NCBI GenBank assembly: GCA_025059745.1
Contig: JANXDH010000006.1
Coordinates: forward strand, 1 to 35,342
Direction of reading: 5' to 3'
Length of the DNA: 35,342 nt
Source: Aigarchaeota archaeon
Lineage (GTDB): Archaea; Thermoproteota; Nitrososphaeria_A; Caldarchaeales; Calditenuaceae
Shown here piece by piece: positions 11,351 through 19,893 of this stretch (within the stretch, counting starts at the first letter, position 1; every line of letters starts with the position of its first letter). The notes below the pieces were generated by a model. The model was not told the origin of the DNA. It did no database searches and saw only the letters and a program-made list of their open reading frames with translations. A program made the translations under genes and the position numbers.

Positions 11351-12460
11351 TCAGTAACCCAGAGACTCGTTCACGTAACTCGACACTCTCGCCATGGCCA
11401 CCTTCGCCGCGTCCTTACTCATCCCGGAGAACTTTATCGCCTCCATGAGGTCGTATATCAATCCCTTCACCCTCTCAGGATCGACGGGTCTTATGAGCTG
11501 GTTTATCAGCTGTGCCCTGTCGGTCAGATTTATCTTCACACCGTACATGTTTGCAGCACAGACCGCGAGGAACCTCAGCAACTGTTCGCCTACCTTCCTC
11601 CACGCCAGGAGTTCCGTGAAGTTCCTGATCGTGTGAGACCTGAGTTCCTCTATTACCTGCCAGTTGACTTTTACGGGGAGTGATAGTGGATTGAATTCAG
11701 ATGATTGGGCGTCGTTTTCCTCGTCTCCAAAACTCGTCAACCTCAACTGTAGGCCGTCCGGGCGAGCTAATTTCACCGTCCTCAGCTTCGAGATCGGTTC
11801 CTTTATCACGTCTATCAGCGCTGACCTCAACTCGCCGTTGGATCTGAACGTGAAGTCGAGTACGTACTTTGAGCTGGCCTCGGATATGAGACCGGTGTGG
11901 GGCTCCTCCACGAAGTTCGATGCTATGGCCCTCTCAGAGAACCAGTGATAGACCCTGTTCACCGACGGACGAGAGCCTATCTGGACTATCGACCACTCAC
12001 CGCGTCTGGAGAAGACCATGCAGTGGAACCAGATCCGGTACCCGTCCTGTACGGCGTAATTATCGACCTTCCCCACGAGGGTACTGCACCGCCTCAGGTG
12101 ATCTGCGGTCGATGACGGTAAACCCAGATCGTACGCTGCCCTGTCGAAGCCCTTCGGCAGAGAGAGCTCACGGTTGTTGACCCAGCCCACCACCGCGAAG
12201 CCATACTCCAACGATGAGTTGTCCTTCAGGATTGATAGCAATGCAGTCACCGATGACGTGGTGTAGGGCTCGAGCGATGCAGCCGCGCAGAGGGCGTTGA
12301 AACTCTGGGGATGGCCGAGGAGCTCTATGAACTGACCGGTGTCGAAGTACCCGATGTATGAGTCGATTATGTACCTGACGTTTCTAGACGTCTGTTCGTA
12401 TAACCTCCTCGGTAACCGGACGCCGTCGCTGTTGAGCTCTCTGATGCCGACTCTATACAT
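11351..12460 (-). CDS. DUF763 family protein
   Basis: A 369-aa protein that I assign to DUF763. Family-like landmarks in order are an early LPRRLYEQ segment, the LLGHPQSFNALCAAASLEPYTTSS region, VDNYAVQDGYRIWFHCMVF, then GEWSIVQIGSRPSVNRVYHWF and FVEEPHTGLI. The second half is mostly helical (WQVIEELRSHTIRNFTELLAWRK). The molecular function of the family is not established to my knowledge. The enclosed Q-D-G-Y, W-x-x-V-Q and E-E-P-H-T motifs suggest an enzyme-like core rather than a structural protein. It has its own TATA (TTTATAATA, 12485-12493) 25-30 bp before the ATG, so it is an independent unit. Assignment rests on remembered motifs, not a search. Confidence 0.78.
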   Translation of the reverse strand: MYRVGIRELNSDGVRLPRRLYEQTSRNVRYIIDSYIGYFDTGQFIELLGHPQSFNALCAAASLEPYTTSSVTALLSILKDNSSLEYGFAVVGWVNNRELSLPKGFDRAAYDLGLPSSTADHLRRCSTLVGKVDNYAVQDGYRIWFHCMVFSRRGEWSIVQIGSRPSVNRVYHWFSERAIASNFVEEPHTGLISEASSKYVLDFTFRSNGELRSALIDVIKEPISKLRTVKLARPDGLQLRLTSFGDEENDAQSSEFNPLSLPVKVNWQVIEELRSHTIRNFTELLAWRKVGEQLLRFLAVCAANMYGVKINLTDRAQLINQLIRPVDPERVKGLIYDLMEAIKFSGMSKDAAKVAMARVSSYVNESLGY

Positions 12461-12557
12461 CTGAGGGTCGGCTGAAGTCTGGCCTATTATAAACGTATTT
12501 CTAGAAAAAAGTTGAGAAGATACTGAACGGGATTAGAAGGTAGATACGGGGGTATTA

Positions 12558-12809
12558 TCAGGCGGTGCTCGCCTTCAGGACCTCTACCTCTCTCAGCTTC
12601 TGGAGCGATATGTCTTCGTAGGTTCCGTCCGGGAACCTCCTCCTTATTATGATGGGTAGGACTCCGGCTCTGAATTCCCTTTCCGCGAGCTCGTAGGGGG
12701 ACTCGTTAGGTCTCGGCGGCAAGAGAGGGAAGGCGCCTAATGCCAGCTGCAGCGCGCGACCACCGATAATCCTAGTGATCTCGTATTTAGTGAGACCCGG
12801 GTACTCCAT
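12558..12809 (-). CDS. rpoK: DNA-directed RNA polymerase subunit K
   Basis: An 83-aa protein matching archaeal RpoK, the counterpart of bacterial omega and eukaryotic Rpb6, which stabilises assembly of the large polymerase subunits. LTKYEITRIIGGRALQLALGA and the later GVLPIIIRRRFPDG are the signature segments. An A+T-rich TATA region (12835-12852) lies upstream. AAGGA just before the ATG could serve as a weak ribosome-binding site. The gene sits immediately downstream of the thermosome gene on the same strand but probably has its own promoter. Confidence 0.95.
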   Translation of the reverse strand: MEYPGLTKYEITRIIGGRALQLALGAFPLLPPRPNESPYELAEREFRAGVLPIIIRRRFPDGTYEDISLQKLREVEVLKASTA

Positions 12810-12859
12810 AATTCCTTGTATCTATTGAGACTAGAAATTATTAAATATAAATTTAATCC

Positions 12860-14518
12860 TCAGTCTAGGCTTGTCTCCTTCTCCTCTTCCTCTCCCTTCG
12901 CCGGTTTCTCGGGCTTCTTCTCGGAGAGCTTCGAGGCGGCGATGATGTCGTCTATCTTCAATATCATAGTGGCGGCCTCGGTCGCTGACTTTATCGTCTG
13001 CTTCTTGACTATTATGGGATCCAGGACGTTCTGCTCGTACATGTTCGCGTACCTCGTGTTCAACACGTCCACGCCGTACCACTTGTGGCCGTCCTTGTGC
13101 TTGGCCCTCAACGTCACCAAGGTATCTATGGAGTCCAGACCAGCGTTCTCAGCCAACTGTGCAGGCACTATCTCGAGAGCCTCAGCGAACTTCTCGACCG
13201 CAAGCTGCTCCTTGCCGGGTAACGACTTCGCGTAGTCCCGCAGTGCCAGAGCCACCTCGATCTCAGGTGCACCTCCACCAGCGACCACCTTCGGCTCCAG
13301 TAGCACGTCCTTCACGACGTTGATGGCGTCTTTTATCGACCTCTCGGCCTCATCGATCACCCTCTGCGACCCACCTCTGATCAGGATCGTTACTGCTTTC
13401 GGGTTCTCGCAGCCCTCTATGAAGACCATCTTGTCCTCGCTGACCCTCCTCTCCTCTACAAGCTTGGCCCTCCCGAGGTCCTCGGGGGTGAGGTCGTCGA
13501 TCCTAGATACCACCCTGCCGTTACTCGCCTTGGCGAGCTTGTCTATGTCGCTCTTCTTTACCCTCCTAACTGCCAGTATGCCCTTGCGCGCCAGATAGAA
13601 CTGAGCGAGGTCGTCGATGCCCTTCTGGCATATGACCACGTTCGCACCCGTGGACGCTATCTTCTCAACCATCTCTTTCAGCATCTTCTCCTCCTGTTCC
13701 ATAAAAGCCCTCATCTGCTCCGGCGACTCGATGTTCAGTTTCGCATCGAACTCCGTCTTCTCGATCTCCAACGACGCGTCGAGGAGGGCTATCTTTGCGT
13801 TCTTCACGGTCTTCGGCATATCCGGGTGCACCACCTCCTTGTCCAGGACTATGCCCTCGATCATCTGGGTAGCGTTCATGGACTCCCCCTCCTTCTTCTC
13901 GATCTTTATGTCGTCCAGGTCGATCTTGTAACTTCCATCAGCCTTCTCCGCGACCTTCAGGACCGAGCCGACCGCGACCTCAGCCAGGTGGTCTGCGTAC
14001 TCAGCCACCAGCTTGCTGTACATGGCCGTCTTCGCTATCTTAAGAAGACTCGGTCTATCGTCCACCCGTATCGGAATACCTATCTTATCGAGTATGTTAA
14101 GTGACTCTTTCGCGGCCTTGCGGTAGCCTTCGATTATGATCGTCGGGTGGACCTCCTTCTCTATCAGCTCCTCCGCCTTTATGAGTAGCTCGCCCGCTAT
14201 CACCACGGACGTCGTTGTACCGTCTCCGACCTCCTCGTCCTGGGCCTTTGCGACCTCGACGAGCATCTTCGCGACCGGGTGCTCTACGTCCATCTCCTTC
14301 AGTATCGTCGCGCCGTCGTTCGTTATCACTATGTCACCGAAGCTATCTACCAGCATCTTGTCCATACCCCTCGGTCCTAGAGAGGACCTCATGGTCTCCG
14401 CGATGACCTTCGCCACCATTATGTTCGAGGACTGTGCCTCTCTTCCGCGAGTCCTCTGCGTCCCTTCCTTCAATATAATTACCGGCGTACCTACCGCTTG
14501 ACCACTAGGTATAGCCAT
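12860..14518 (-). CDS. thsA: Thermosome subunit (group II chaperonin)
   Basis: A 552-aa Cpn60/TCP-1 family chaperonin that forms double-ring ATP-driven folding chambers. ATP-site motifs are [20 protein letters not shown] and GDGTTTSVV (98-106); [10 protein letters not shown] near residue 415 is the second conserved ATPase segment. The C-terminus is acidic and lysine-rich (KGEEEEKE) rather than carrying a GGM repeat. Only one subunit gene is in the window; alpha or beta identity is not resolved. A strong TATA (TATATAAAAA, 14551-14560) lies about 37 bp before the ATG, and GGTGAT sits about 8 nt upstream, so this gene appears to have a short leader with a ribosome-binding site, unlike many neighbours. 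Confidence 0.97.
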   Translation of the reverse strand: MAIPSGQAVGTPVIILKEGTQRTRGREAQSSNIMVAKVIAETMRSSLGPRGMDKMLVDSFGDIVITNDGATILKEMDVEHPVAKMLVEVAKAQDEEVGDGTTTSVVIAGELLIKAEELIEKEVHPTIIIEGYRKAAKESLNILDKIGIPIRVDDRPSLLKIAKTAMYSKLVAEYADHLAEVAVGSVLKVAEKADGSYKIDLDDIKIEKKEGESMNATQMIEGIVLDKEVVHPDMPKTVKNAKIALLDASLEIEKTEFDAKLNIESPEQMRAFMEQEEKMLKEMVEKIASTGANVVICQKGIDDLAQFYLARKGILAVRRVKKSDIDKLAKASNGRVVSRIDDLTPEDLGRAKLVEERRVSEDKMVFIEGCENPKAVTILIRGGSQRVIDEAERSIKDAINVVKDVLLEPKVVAGGGAPEIEVALALRDYAKSLPGKEQLAVEKFAEALEIVPAQLAENAGLDSIDTLVTLRAKHKDGHKWYGVDVLNTRYANMYEQNVLDPIIVKKQTIKSATEAATMILKIDDIIAASKLSEKKPEKPAKGEEEEKETSLD

Positions 14519-14549
14519 CCCATATCACCGGATTAGCTACTTTACCTGC

Positions 14550-14561
14550 CTTTTTATATAC
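14550..14561 (-). promoter_or_regulatory. TATA box of the thermosome gene
   Basis: GGTATATAAAAAGG on the minus strand is one of the strongest TATA-like elements in the window. It lies about 37 bp before the start codon, leaving room for a short 5' leader that contains GGTGAT. Confidence 0.6.
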
Positions 14562-14603
14562 CCTTTCCCAGTATTGGTCCTCTAGAGAGGGTGAATCGAT
14601 CGA

Positions 14604-15389
14604 CTACCCGTGCCTCCTCCTCTTCTCCCACCAAGGCGGCTCACTGACGTCGACTACCCTCGCGTAATAGTACTTCATGTCGCTTATTCCATCAACAAAT
14701 GACGACTCCTCCTTTCCGCCTACCGCCATGTACCTGATGAACCCGCCTGTCTCCCGGTCCTCCCGTTCGACGTAAACGAAGATGGGGAGCGCGTTCGCAT
14801 CGTAGTAATCGAATATGGGTACTAGGGCTCCGAGGATCTGCCTGTCCTTGTGATTGAAACGTAGGATCGGTGGTGAGGAATAGGAGTCTGACATTATGTA
14901 GCACAACCTTACGAGGGAGTTGAGGTCCTTCGCTACGCTCATCAAGGGCCTCCTCTGGTGTAACTTTCTACCGTTCTCCAGTGAGGCTATGAGTACTCTG
15001 GGGGGTTCCTTCGCATCGATCACGACACCGTATACGTACTTGGGGTCCTCGTTAGAGTTGGTGAAGAAGACCTCCTCGCTCCCCATCCCCTTGTAAGCGA
15101 GGTAGGCCCCGGGAACCGTTGACGGCTCTAACCTCACGAACGAGAAGAACGGCAGATTCCCCTTCCAGTACGGAATCGAGAAGAGACTGCCGATGATGAG
15201 GTCTGACCTGTAATTGAACGTCCAGAAGAGTGCCTGAGAATCGGCCCTACCGAGTATCAACCTCGCGAGTCCGAGCAAACCACCTACCTCGAGAGGGATA
15301 GGTGGCTTCAGCTTACCTTTTCCCATCATAATAAGAACCGAGGCCTTGTCTATATGAGCGTTAAAACTCCGGGTGCTCGCGGACTGCAT
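14604..15389 (-). CDS. Uncharacterised 261-aa protein
   Basis: I do not recognise this protein. It is 261 aa and mixed alpha/beta, with no obvious signal peptide or membrane helix. It contains a proline-rich KPPIPLEVGGLLGLARLILG segment, repeated 'YxYGVVIDAKEPPRVLI' and 'YYYARVVDVSEPPWWEK' strands that look like an internal duplication of a beta unit, and a basic tail ending RRRHG. No cysteine motifs or nucleotide-binding loop are seen. Codon use and composition match neighbours. It is upstream of the thermosome on the same strand, 85 bp away, and has its own TATA (CATTAATAGG, about 15410-15419), 25 bp before the ATG, flanked by the palindrome GGTCTGAGACC. A later ATG pair (MMGKGK, residues 21-22) is an alternative start. 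Confidence 0.72.
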   Translation of the reverse strand: MQSASTRSFNAHIDKASVLIMMGKGKLKPPIPLEVGGLLGLARLILGRADSQALFWTFNYRSDLIIGSLFSIPYWKGNLPFFSFVRLEPSTVPGAYLAYKGMGSEEVFFTNSNEDPKYVYGVVIDAKEPPRVLIASLENGRKLHQRRPLMSVAKDLNSLVRLCYIMSDSYSSPPILRFNHKDRQILGALVPIFDYYDANALPIFVYVEREDRETGGFIRYMAVGGKEESSFVDGISDMKYYYARVVDVSEPPWWEKRRRHG

Positions 15390-15418
15390 GGAACCACTTA
15401 GCTGACGGGCCTATTAAT

Positions 15419-15429
15419 GGTCTGAGACC
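15419..15429. promoter_or_regulatory. Palindrome GGTCTGAGACC beside a TATA box
   Basis: GGTCT-G-AGACC is a perfect inverted repeat directly upstream of the TATA-like element of the 261-aa gene, at the position where archaeal activators or repressors commonly bind. The same gap (15390-15475) must also hold the promoter of the divergent nadM gene, so the site could affect both. Confidence 0.35.
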
Positions 15430-15475
15430 TCCAGTAGAAACGATACCACGTAGATATTATCACGGCTATCCTTTC

Positions 15476-16069
15476 ATGATTATCGAGAGAGTTAGATTTA
15501 TCGGCGACCCGATAGACTATAGACCAAATTTGAGGAGGGCGGTATTCATAGGAAGGTTCCAACCATTCCACCTCGGTCATCTCCACGCAATAAAGGAGAT
15601 CCTCGAGAGCTACGATGAACTGATCATAGTGATCGGCAGCGCCCAGTATAGCCATACAGTAACCAACCCCTTCACGACAGGCGAACGAGTGGAGATGATA
15701 AGGAGGGGGTTGCGATCCTCGGGGATCGATCTGGCCAAGATCATTATCATACCCTTACCTGATATCGGAGAACACGCTCTATGGGTCAGCAGGCTGACGT
15801 CCTTCCTGCCACCTTTCGATGCAGTCTTCACGAACAACAAGTTCGTGCAGCTCCTGTTGGCCGAGAGGGGCCTGAAGTATTCAGAGCCCAAGCTCGCTGA
15901 TAGAGAGACGTTGAATGCGACCTACATAAGGTCCCTGATGATTAAAGGGGAGAGGTGGAGGGAGTTCCTGCAGAAGGACGTTGCGGACTACATAGACTCC
16001 ATAGATGGAGCGAGGAGGTTGAGGATCATAGCGGAGAGCGACGCTAAGTCCGAGAGGTCACCGGGATAG
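15476..16069 (+). CDS. nadM: Nicotinamide-nucleotide adenylyltransferase (archaeal NadM type)
   Basis: A 197-aa nucleotidyltransferase that joins NMN (or NaMN) and ATP to make NAD+ (or NaAD). The archaeal signature FIGRFQPFHLGH (residues 24-35) includes the HxGH active-site motif, and LNATYIRSLM near residue 145 corresponds to the C-terminal S/T-x-x-x-I-R ATP motif. Family members are usually about 170-180 aa. Here about 20 residues precede the first strand, so TTG 15530 (179 aa), which is preceded by GATTTATCGG at a leaderless-type distance, may be the true start. I keep ATG 15476 as the longest supported frame. The C2H2 protein gene follows after 5 bp. Confidence 0.93.
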   Translation: MIIERVRFIGDPIDYRPNLRRAVFIGRFQPFHLGHLHAIKEILESYDELIIVIGSAQYSHTVTNPFTTGERVEMIRRGLRSSGIDLAKIIIIPLPDIGEHALWVSRLTSFLPPFDAVFTNNKFVQLLLAERGLKYSEPKLADRETLNATYIRSLMIKGERWREFLQKDVADYIDSIDGARRLRIIAESDAKSERSPG

Positions 16070-16074
16070 AGTCC

Positions 16075-16482
16075 ATGAAGAGGACCGTTGACGTGGAGAT
16101 CGCGGGGTGCGATGGTGTGGAGGGATTCATAGCTTATCACCTCTCCGAGGCGCTCGGCACAGTCGGCGGCTACGCCTTCGTAAAGAAGAACAGGATAACC
16201 ATAGACCTCAGCGAGGTTAAGACACCTCTCACACCTGGCCAGATCTCGGACTTATTGGTGAGTCTCTTGAGGGCCTTCGGTCTCGATCTGCACTGCAACG
16301 TCAGCGTTACCGAGGACGGGTTGATGGTCTCGGTCGTCGATTGTGATGCCGTCCGGAATATATTGAGGGGTTCAACGGAGGGTGGTCTAGAGCAGCTATA
16401 TCAGTGTCCGGTATGCGGGTACATCACACCGTACAGGGAGCTACTCTCTGAGCACGAGAAGCTACACTACGTCTTCATATGA
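16075..16482 (+). CDS. Small protein with C-terminal C2H2 zinc finger
   Basis: A 135-aa protein I do not assign to a named family. Residues 1-105 form an alpha/beta domain (VDVEIAGCDGVEGFIAYHL...), and the tail holds a classic C-x2-C-x12-H-x3-H zinc finger starting QCPVCGYIT and ending HEKLHY. Fingers of this form occur in small archaeal proteins that bind nucleic acids or other proteins. It starts 6 bp after the nadM stop and is almost certainly co-transcribed with it. This could indicate a regulator or partner linked to NAD synthesis, but nothing in the sequence proves that. Composition matches the backbone. Confidence 0.8.
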   Translation: MKRTVDVEIAGCDGVEGFIAYHLSEALGTVGGYAFVKKNRITIDLSEVKTPLTPGQISDLLVSLLRAFGLDLHCNVSVTEDGLMVSVVDCDAVRNILRGSTEGGLEQLYQCPVCGYITPYRELLSEHEKLHYVFI

Positions 16483-16530
16483 GTCCATCAACAACGTTAA
16501 TAACATGCGTGTCCGTAAGTCTCTGGGGAG

Positions 16531-18243
16531 ATGGTAGAGAAGATTACCCACGACGTTGTCGTGATCGGGTCCGGGTTGGCCGGACTGAGGGCCGCTATAG
16601 AGGCGGCGCGCGTGGGTAACAGCAAGCTGAGCATTGCGGTCGTCTCGAAGACTCAGGCCATGAGGTCTCACAGCGTCTCCGCAGAGGGTGGTACCGCGGC
16701 GGTCCTCTACCCCGAGGAGGGCGACTCGATCGAGTCTCACATATACGATACGATAAAGGGGAGCGACTTTCTAGCCGATCAAGACGCCGTCGAGCTCTTC
16801 GTGAACATGTGTCCAGTGGAGGTGCTACTTCTGGATCATTGGGGCATGCCTTGGTCGAGGAGGCCGGATGGGAAGATAGCTCAGAGGTACTTCGGGGGGA
16901 TGAGCTACCCGAGGACGTGCTACGCCGAGGACAAGGTCGGTTTCTTCGAGATGAGTACTCTCTATGACACGTGTCTGAGGTTCGACCAGATAGAATTCTA
17001 TCACGAGTATTACGTGACCTCCTTGCTCACTAACGATGGAAAGTTCGCCGGCGTCACTGCGGTCAATCTATCCGAGGGGGATTTAGTAGCGTTCGAGGCC
17101 AAGGCGGGGGTCATCGCAACGGGCGGGGCCGGGAGGTTGTACAATCTCGCAAGCTTCGGGCACAGCTCCACACCAGACGGGTTGTACGTAGCCTTTAGGG
17201 CCAACATCCCGTTGAAGGACATGGAGTTCGTTCAGTTTCATCCGACCGGCCTGGTACCCAGCGGCATACTGATAACCGAGGCCGCTAGGGGCGAGGGGGG
17301 CATTCTGAGGAACAACAAGGGAGAGAGGTTCATGGAGAGGTACGCCTCCAAGAGCAAGGAGCTCGCCCCGAGGGATATAGTATCGAGGTCGATAATGAAA
17401 GAGATATACGAGGGCCGCGGGTTCAAGGACGAGCACGGTAACGAGTACGTGGAGCTGGACCTAACCGTGATAGAGCCCGAGAAAGTCAAGACGAGGCTCT
17501 CGGGTATAAGGGAGATTTGTATGAAGTTCATCGGCAAGGACCCCGTAAACGAACCCATACCTATCAGGCCTATAGCACATTACTACATGGGAGGTATCGA
17601 TACCGACATCGACGGTGCGACCTCGTTACCCGGCCTCTGGTCTGCAGGTGAGGTGGCGTGCGTCTCAATTAACGGCGCCAACAGGCTCGGATCGAACTCT
17701 ACCTCCGAGTGCCTAGTATGGGGGAGAATCACGGGCGAGAAGGCCGCACGATATGCCTTATCCTCCTCATCCAACTCTATCGATAAATCCAAAGTAGCTG
17801 AGGAGGAGAAGAGGGTGTTCGATAGGTTGCTCGGCCCCCGTCCTCGCACCTCCCCATACGATGTGAAGAGAAAGGTGCAGTCGATCATGGAGAACCACTT
17901 CTACGTATACAGAGACGGTGAGAGTATGTTGGAGGGTCTGAAGAAGCTAAGGGACCTCAAGAATACGCTAGAGCTCGGCGTCGAGGACAAGAGCAGGAAA
18001 TATAACACGAACCTCATGAACGTCTTCGAGATAGAGGCCATGGTACACGTTGCCGAGACGATAGCGATCTCTGCGGTCAACAGATCCGAGTCTAGGGGGG
18101 CTCATTATAGAGTAGATTACCCGAAACGTGACGATGTGAACTGGTTGAAACACACATTGGTCTACAAGACGGTTGACGGTCCGGAGATAGGCTACAAGAA
18201 CGTGGTCATAACTCGGTTCCAGTCCGTCGAGAGGACCTACTAG
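16531..18243 (+). CDS. sdhA: Succinate dehydrogenase / fumarate reductase flavoprotein subunit
   Basis: A 570-aa FAD subunit that oxidises succinate to fumarate (or the reverse) in the citric acid cycle and respiratory chain. The FAD dinucleotide motif VIGSGLAGLRAA is at residues 11-22. His47 in RSHSVSAEGG is the predicted covalent FAD attachment site. Substrate-site motifs are FVQFHPTG, TEAARGEGG, ELAPRDIVSR and AHYYMGGI. The C-terminal domain is complete. The iron-sulfur (sdhB) and membrane subunits are not adjacent: the next gene, 1 bp away, is an unrelated convergent HIT gene. A TTAATAAC element (16497-16504) may be its promoter. L-aspartate oxidase is the main look-alike, but the context and length fit SdhA better. 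Confidence 0.95.
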   Translation: MVEKITHDVVVIGSGLAGLRAAIEAARVGNSKLSIAVVSKTQAMRSHSVSAEGGTAAVLYPEEGDSIESHIYDTIKGSDFLADQDAVELFVNMCPVEVLLLDHWGMPWSRRPDGKIAQRYFGGMSYPRTCYAEDKVGFFEMSTLYDTCLRFDQIEFYHEYYVTSLLTNDGKFAGVTAVNLSEGDLVAFEAKAGVIATGGAGRLYNLASFGHSSTPDGLYVAFRANIPLKDMEFVQFHPTGLVPSGILITEAARGEGGILRNNKGERFMERYASKSKELAPRDIVSRSIMKEIYEGRGFKDEHGNEYVELDLTVIEPEKVKTRLSGIREICMKFIGKDPVNEPIPIRPIAHYYMGGIDTDIDGATSLPGLWSAGEVACVSINGANRLGSNSTSECLVWGRITGEKAARYALSSSSNSIDKSKVAEEEKRVFDRLLGPRPRTSPYDVKRKVQSIMENHFYVYRDGESMLEGLKKLRDLKNTLELGVEDKSRKYNTNLMNVFEIEAMVHVAETIAISAVNRSESRGAHYRVDYPKRDDVNWLKHTLVYKTVDGPEIGYKNVVITRFQSVERTY

Positions 18244-18244
18244 C

Positions 18245-18670
18245 TTATCGGAGGGCACTCGTTAGTCTCTGAGCAGTTTGTATTAGGTCTTCTTTTTCGA
18301 CCTTCAACCTCTTTACGTTGAAGACGTGATGGGTCCTGTGATCACTACCCCACCTCCTCGGGACCAGATGGACGTGGACGTGAAATACCACTTGGCCTGC
18401 GGCCGCACCGTTATTCTGGACCACGTTCAGGCCATCCGGTCTGAGGGCGTCCCAAATTGAACGCGCTATTCTCGCTGCGAACGCGTAAAGGCTACCCACC
18501 TCTGTTGCCTCCATCTCGAATATGTTCTCATAATGCCTCTTCGGTGCGACCAACGTGTGACCGACCTCTACCGGGTACCTGTCCATGAAGGCTATGCAAT
18601 CCGAGTTCTCGTCCACGATCGCGGCCCACTCCTCCCTCTGAACTATCCTACAGAAAGTGCAATCCTTCAC
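18245..18670 (-). CDS. HIT family nucleotide hydrolase
   Basis: A 141-aa histidine-triad protein of the Hint/PKCI type. HVHVHLVPR carries the H-x-H-x-H catalytic triad (His97, 99, 101), and the N-terminal C-x2-C (CTFC) with further histidines may bind zinc. HIT proteins hydrolyse nucleoside phosphoramidates or acyl-nucleotides. Start codon is GTG 18670. It converges on sdhA with a 1-bp gap, and no operon partner is evident; the AmrS-like gene upstream ends 49 bp away. Confidence 0.94.
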   Translation of the reverse strand: MKDCTFCRIVQREEWAAIVDENSDCIAFMDRYPVEVGHTLVAPKRHYENIFEMEATEVGSLYAFAARIARSIWDALRPDGLNVVQNNGAAAGQVVFHVHVHLVPRRWGSDHRTHHVFNVKRLKVEKEDLIQTAQRLTSALR

Positions 18671-18719
18671 GCGTGTAGAGGCTGCAGGCTCACCCTATTA
18701 GTCTTAGCCCGGATATCTT

Positions 18720-19781
18720 TCAGGTTGCTGATCTAGTGACACGCGGGATGAGGGGCGGCCTCCCCACTATGGGTATCCTGTTCCCGCACGTTGAGCACCT
18801 GTTCTCGTCGGTTAAATTCCATTCGAGTATGCTGAATCCGTACCTCCTGACGACTACGCTCGAGCAACCCGGACAGTAGGTGCTCTCGTACTTGTGGCCA
18901 GGCACGTTCCCTATGTAGACGTACTGAAGGCCCTCTTGTTTAGCGATCTCATAGTGCCTCTCGAGCGTGGTTACGGGGGTCCACGGTAGGTGCATCAACT
19001 TATAATCTGGGTGGAATCTCAGGAAGTGCACAGGCGTCTCTGGCCCTAAGTTATCGCATACCCACCTGCACAGCCTCCTCGCTGCGTTCAGATCGTCACC
19101 TATCTCCGGGACTATCAGGTCAGTTATCTCTATGTGTATCCTGGTCCTCTGTTTCAACTCGAGGAGCGTCTGGAAGATCGGTTCAACGTTTGGTATACCG
19201 ATGTAGCGTCTAACGAAGTTGACCTCTCCGCTGCCCTTGAAGTCCACCGTTGCTGCGTCCAGGAACTCGTTCGCCATACTTACAGAGTCAGGAGTCCAGT
19301 AACCGTTAGTGACGAAGACGTTTATGAGTCCCGCCCTCCGAGCCTCAACTCCCACGTCGCGCGCAAATTCCATGAAGATCGTTGGTTCGTTGTACGTGTA
19401 CGCTATCCCGTGCGAGCCGTACCTCTTTGCAGCCCTCACCAGCTCTTCTGGTGTAACATGAACGCCCTCGACCTTACGGCGTTGACTGATATCGAAGTTC
19501 TGACAGTACTGACATAGCCAGTTGCACCCGGTGGTAGCTATGCTGAAGATCTTAGTTCCTGGCATGAAGTGTGTGACGGGTTTCTTCTCTATCGGGTCGA
19601 CGTGACTCGCGGCCACCCTGCCGTACACGAAGAGGTAAAGCCTCCCGTTGACCACACCCCTGACGCCACAGAGGCCTACCTGACCTTCACCTATCTGACA
19701 GTACCTCGCACATGCGGTACACTTTATCCTGTCACCGCTCACTGGTCTCCACAACAACGCCTCCTTTCCCGGTACCTCCAA
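18720..19781 (-). CDS. amrS: AmmeMemoRadiSam radical SAM enzyme (AmrS-like)
   Basis: A 353-aa radical SAM protein of the AmrS / pyruvate-formate-lyase-activating-like family. The [4Fe-4S]-SAM motif is CNWLCQYC (Cys86, 90, 93). It is preceded by an N-terminal cysteine cluster (KCTACARYC, Cys21/24/28, and GLCGVRG, Cys38) typical of AmrS. It is followed by a C-terminal zinc-like pair, CPGC and CSTC. AmrS is normally linked to AMMECR1 and Memo proteins in the AmmeMemoRadiSam system, whose reaction is not settled; neither partner gene is in the window. The start is TTG 19781. A TTATAA element at 19816-19821 may be the promoter, giving a short leader. Confidence 0.93.
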   Translation of the reverse strand: MEVPGKEALLWRPVSGDRIKCTACARYCQIGEGQVGLCGVRGVVNGRLYLFVYGRVAASHVDPIEKKPVTHFMPGTKIFSIATTGCNWLCQYCQNFDISQRRKVEGVHVTPEELVRAAKRYGSHGIAYTYNEPTIFMEFARDVGVEARRAGLINVFVTNGYWTPDSVSMANEFLDAATVDFKGSGEVNFVRRYIGIPNVEPIFQTLLELKQRTRIHIEITDLIVPEIGDDLNAARRLCRWVCDNLGPETPVHFLRFHPDYKLMHLPWTPVTTLERHYEIAKQEGLQYVYIGNVPGHKYESTYCPGCSSVVVRRYGFSILEWNLTDENRCSTCGNRIPIVGRPPLIPRVTRSAT

Positions 19782-19893
19782 AAGTTTCCCTGTCTGTTAC
19801 ATGTGATCGCTCAGGTTATAAGCGTTAATCGATTACATATGATTCGTCGAACTCTTCAGATCAGGGTTATATACGGGGTAGACTATCTCTCAT

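Noticed and set aside
19840-19850. TAATCGATTA palindrome upstream of the first sco gene
   Set aside because: Short and A+T rich; could easily be chance, and it does not abut the TATA box.
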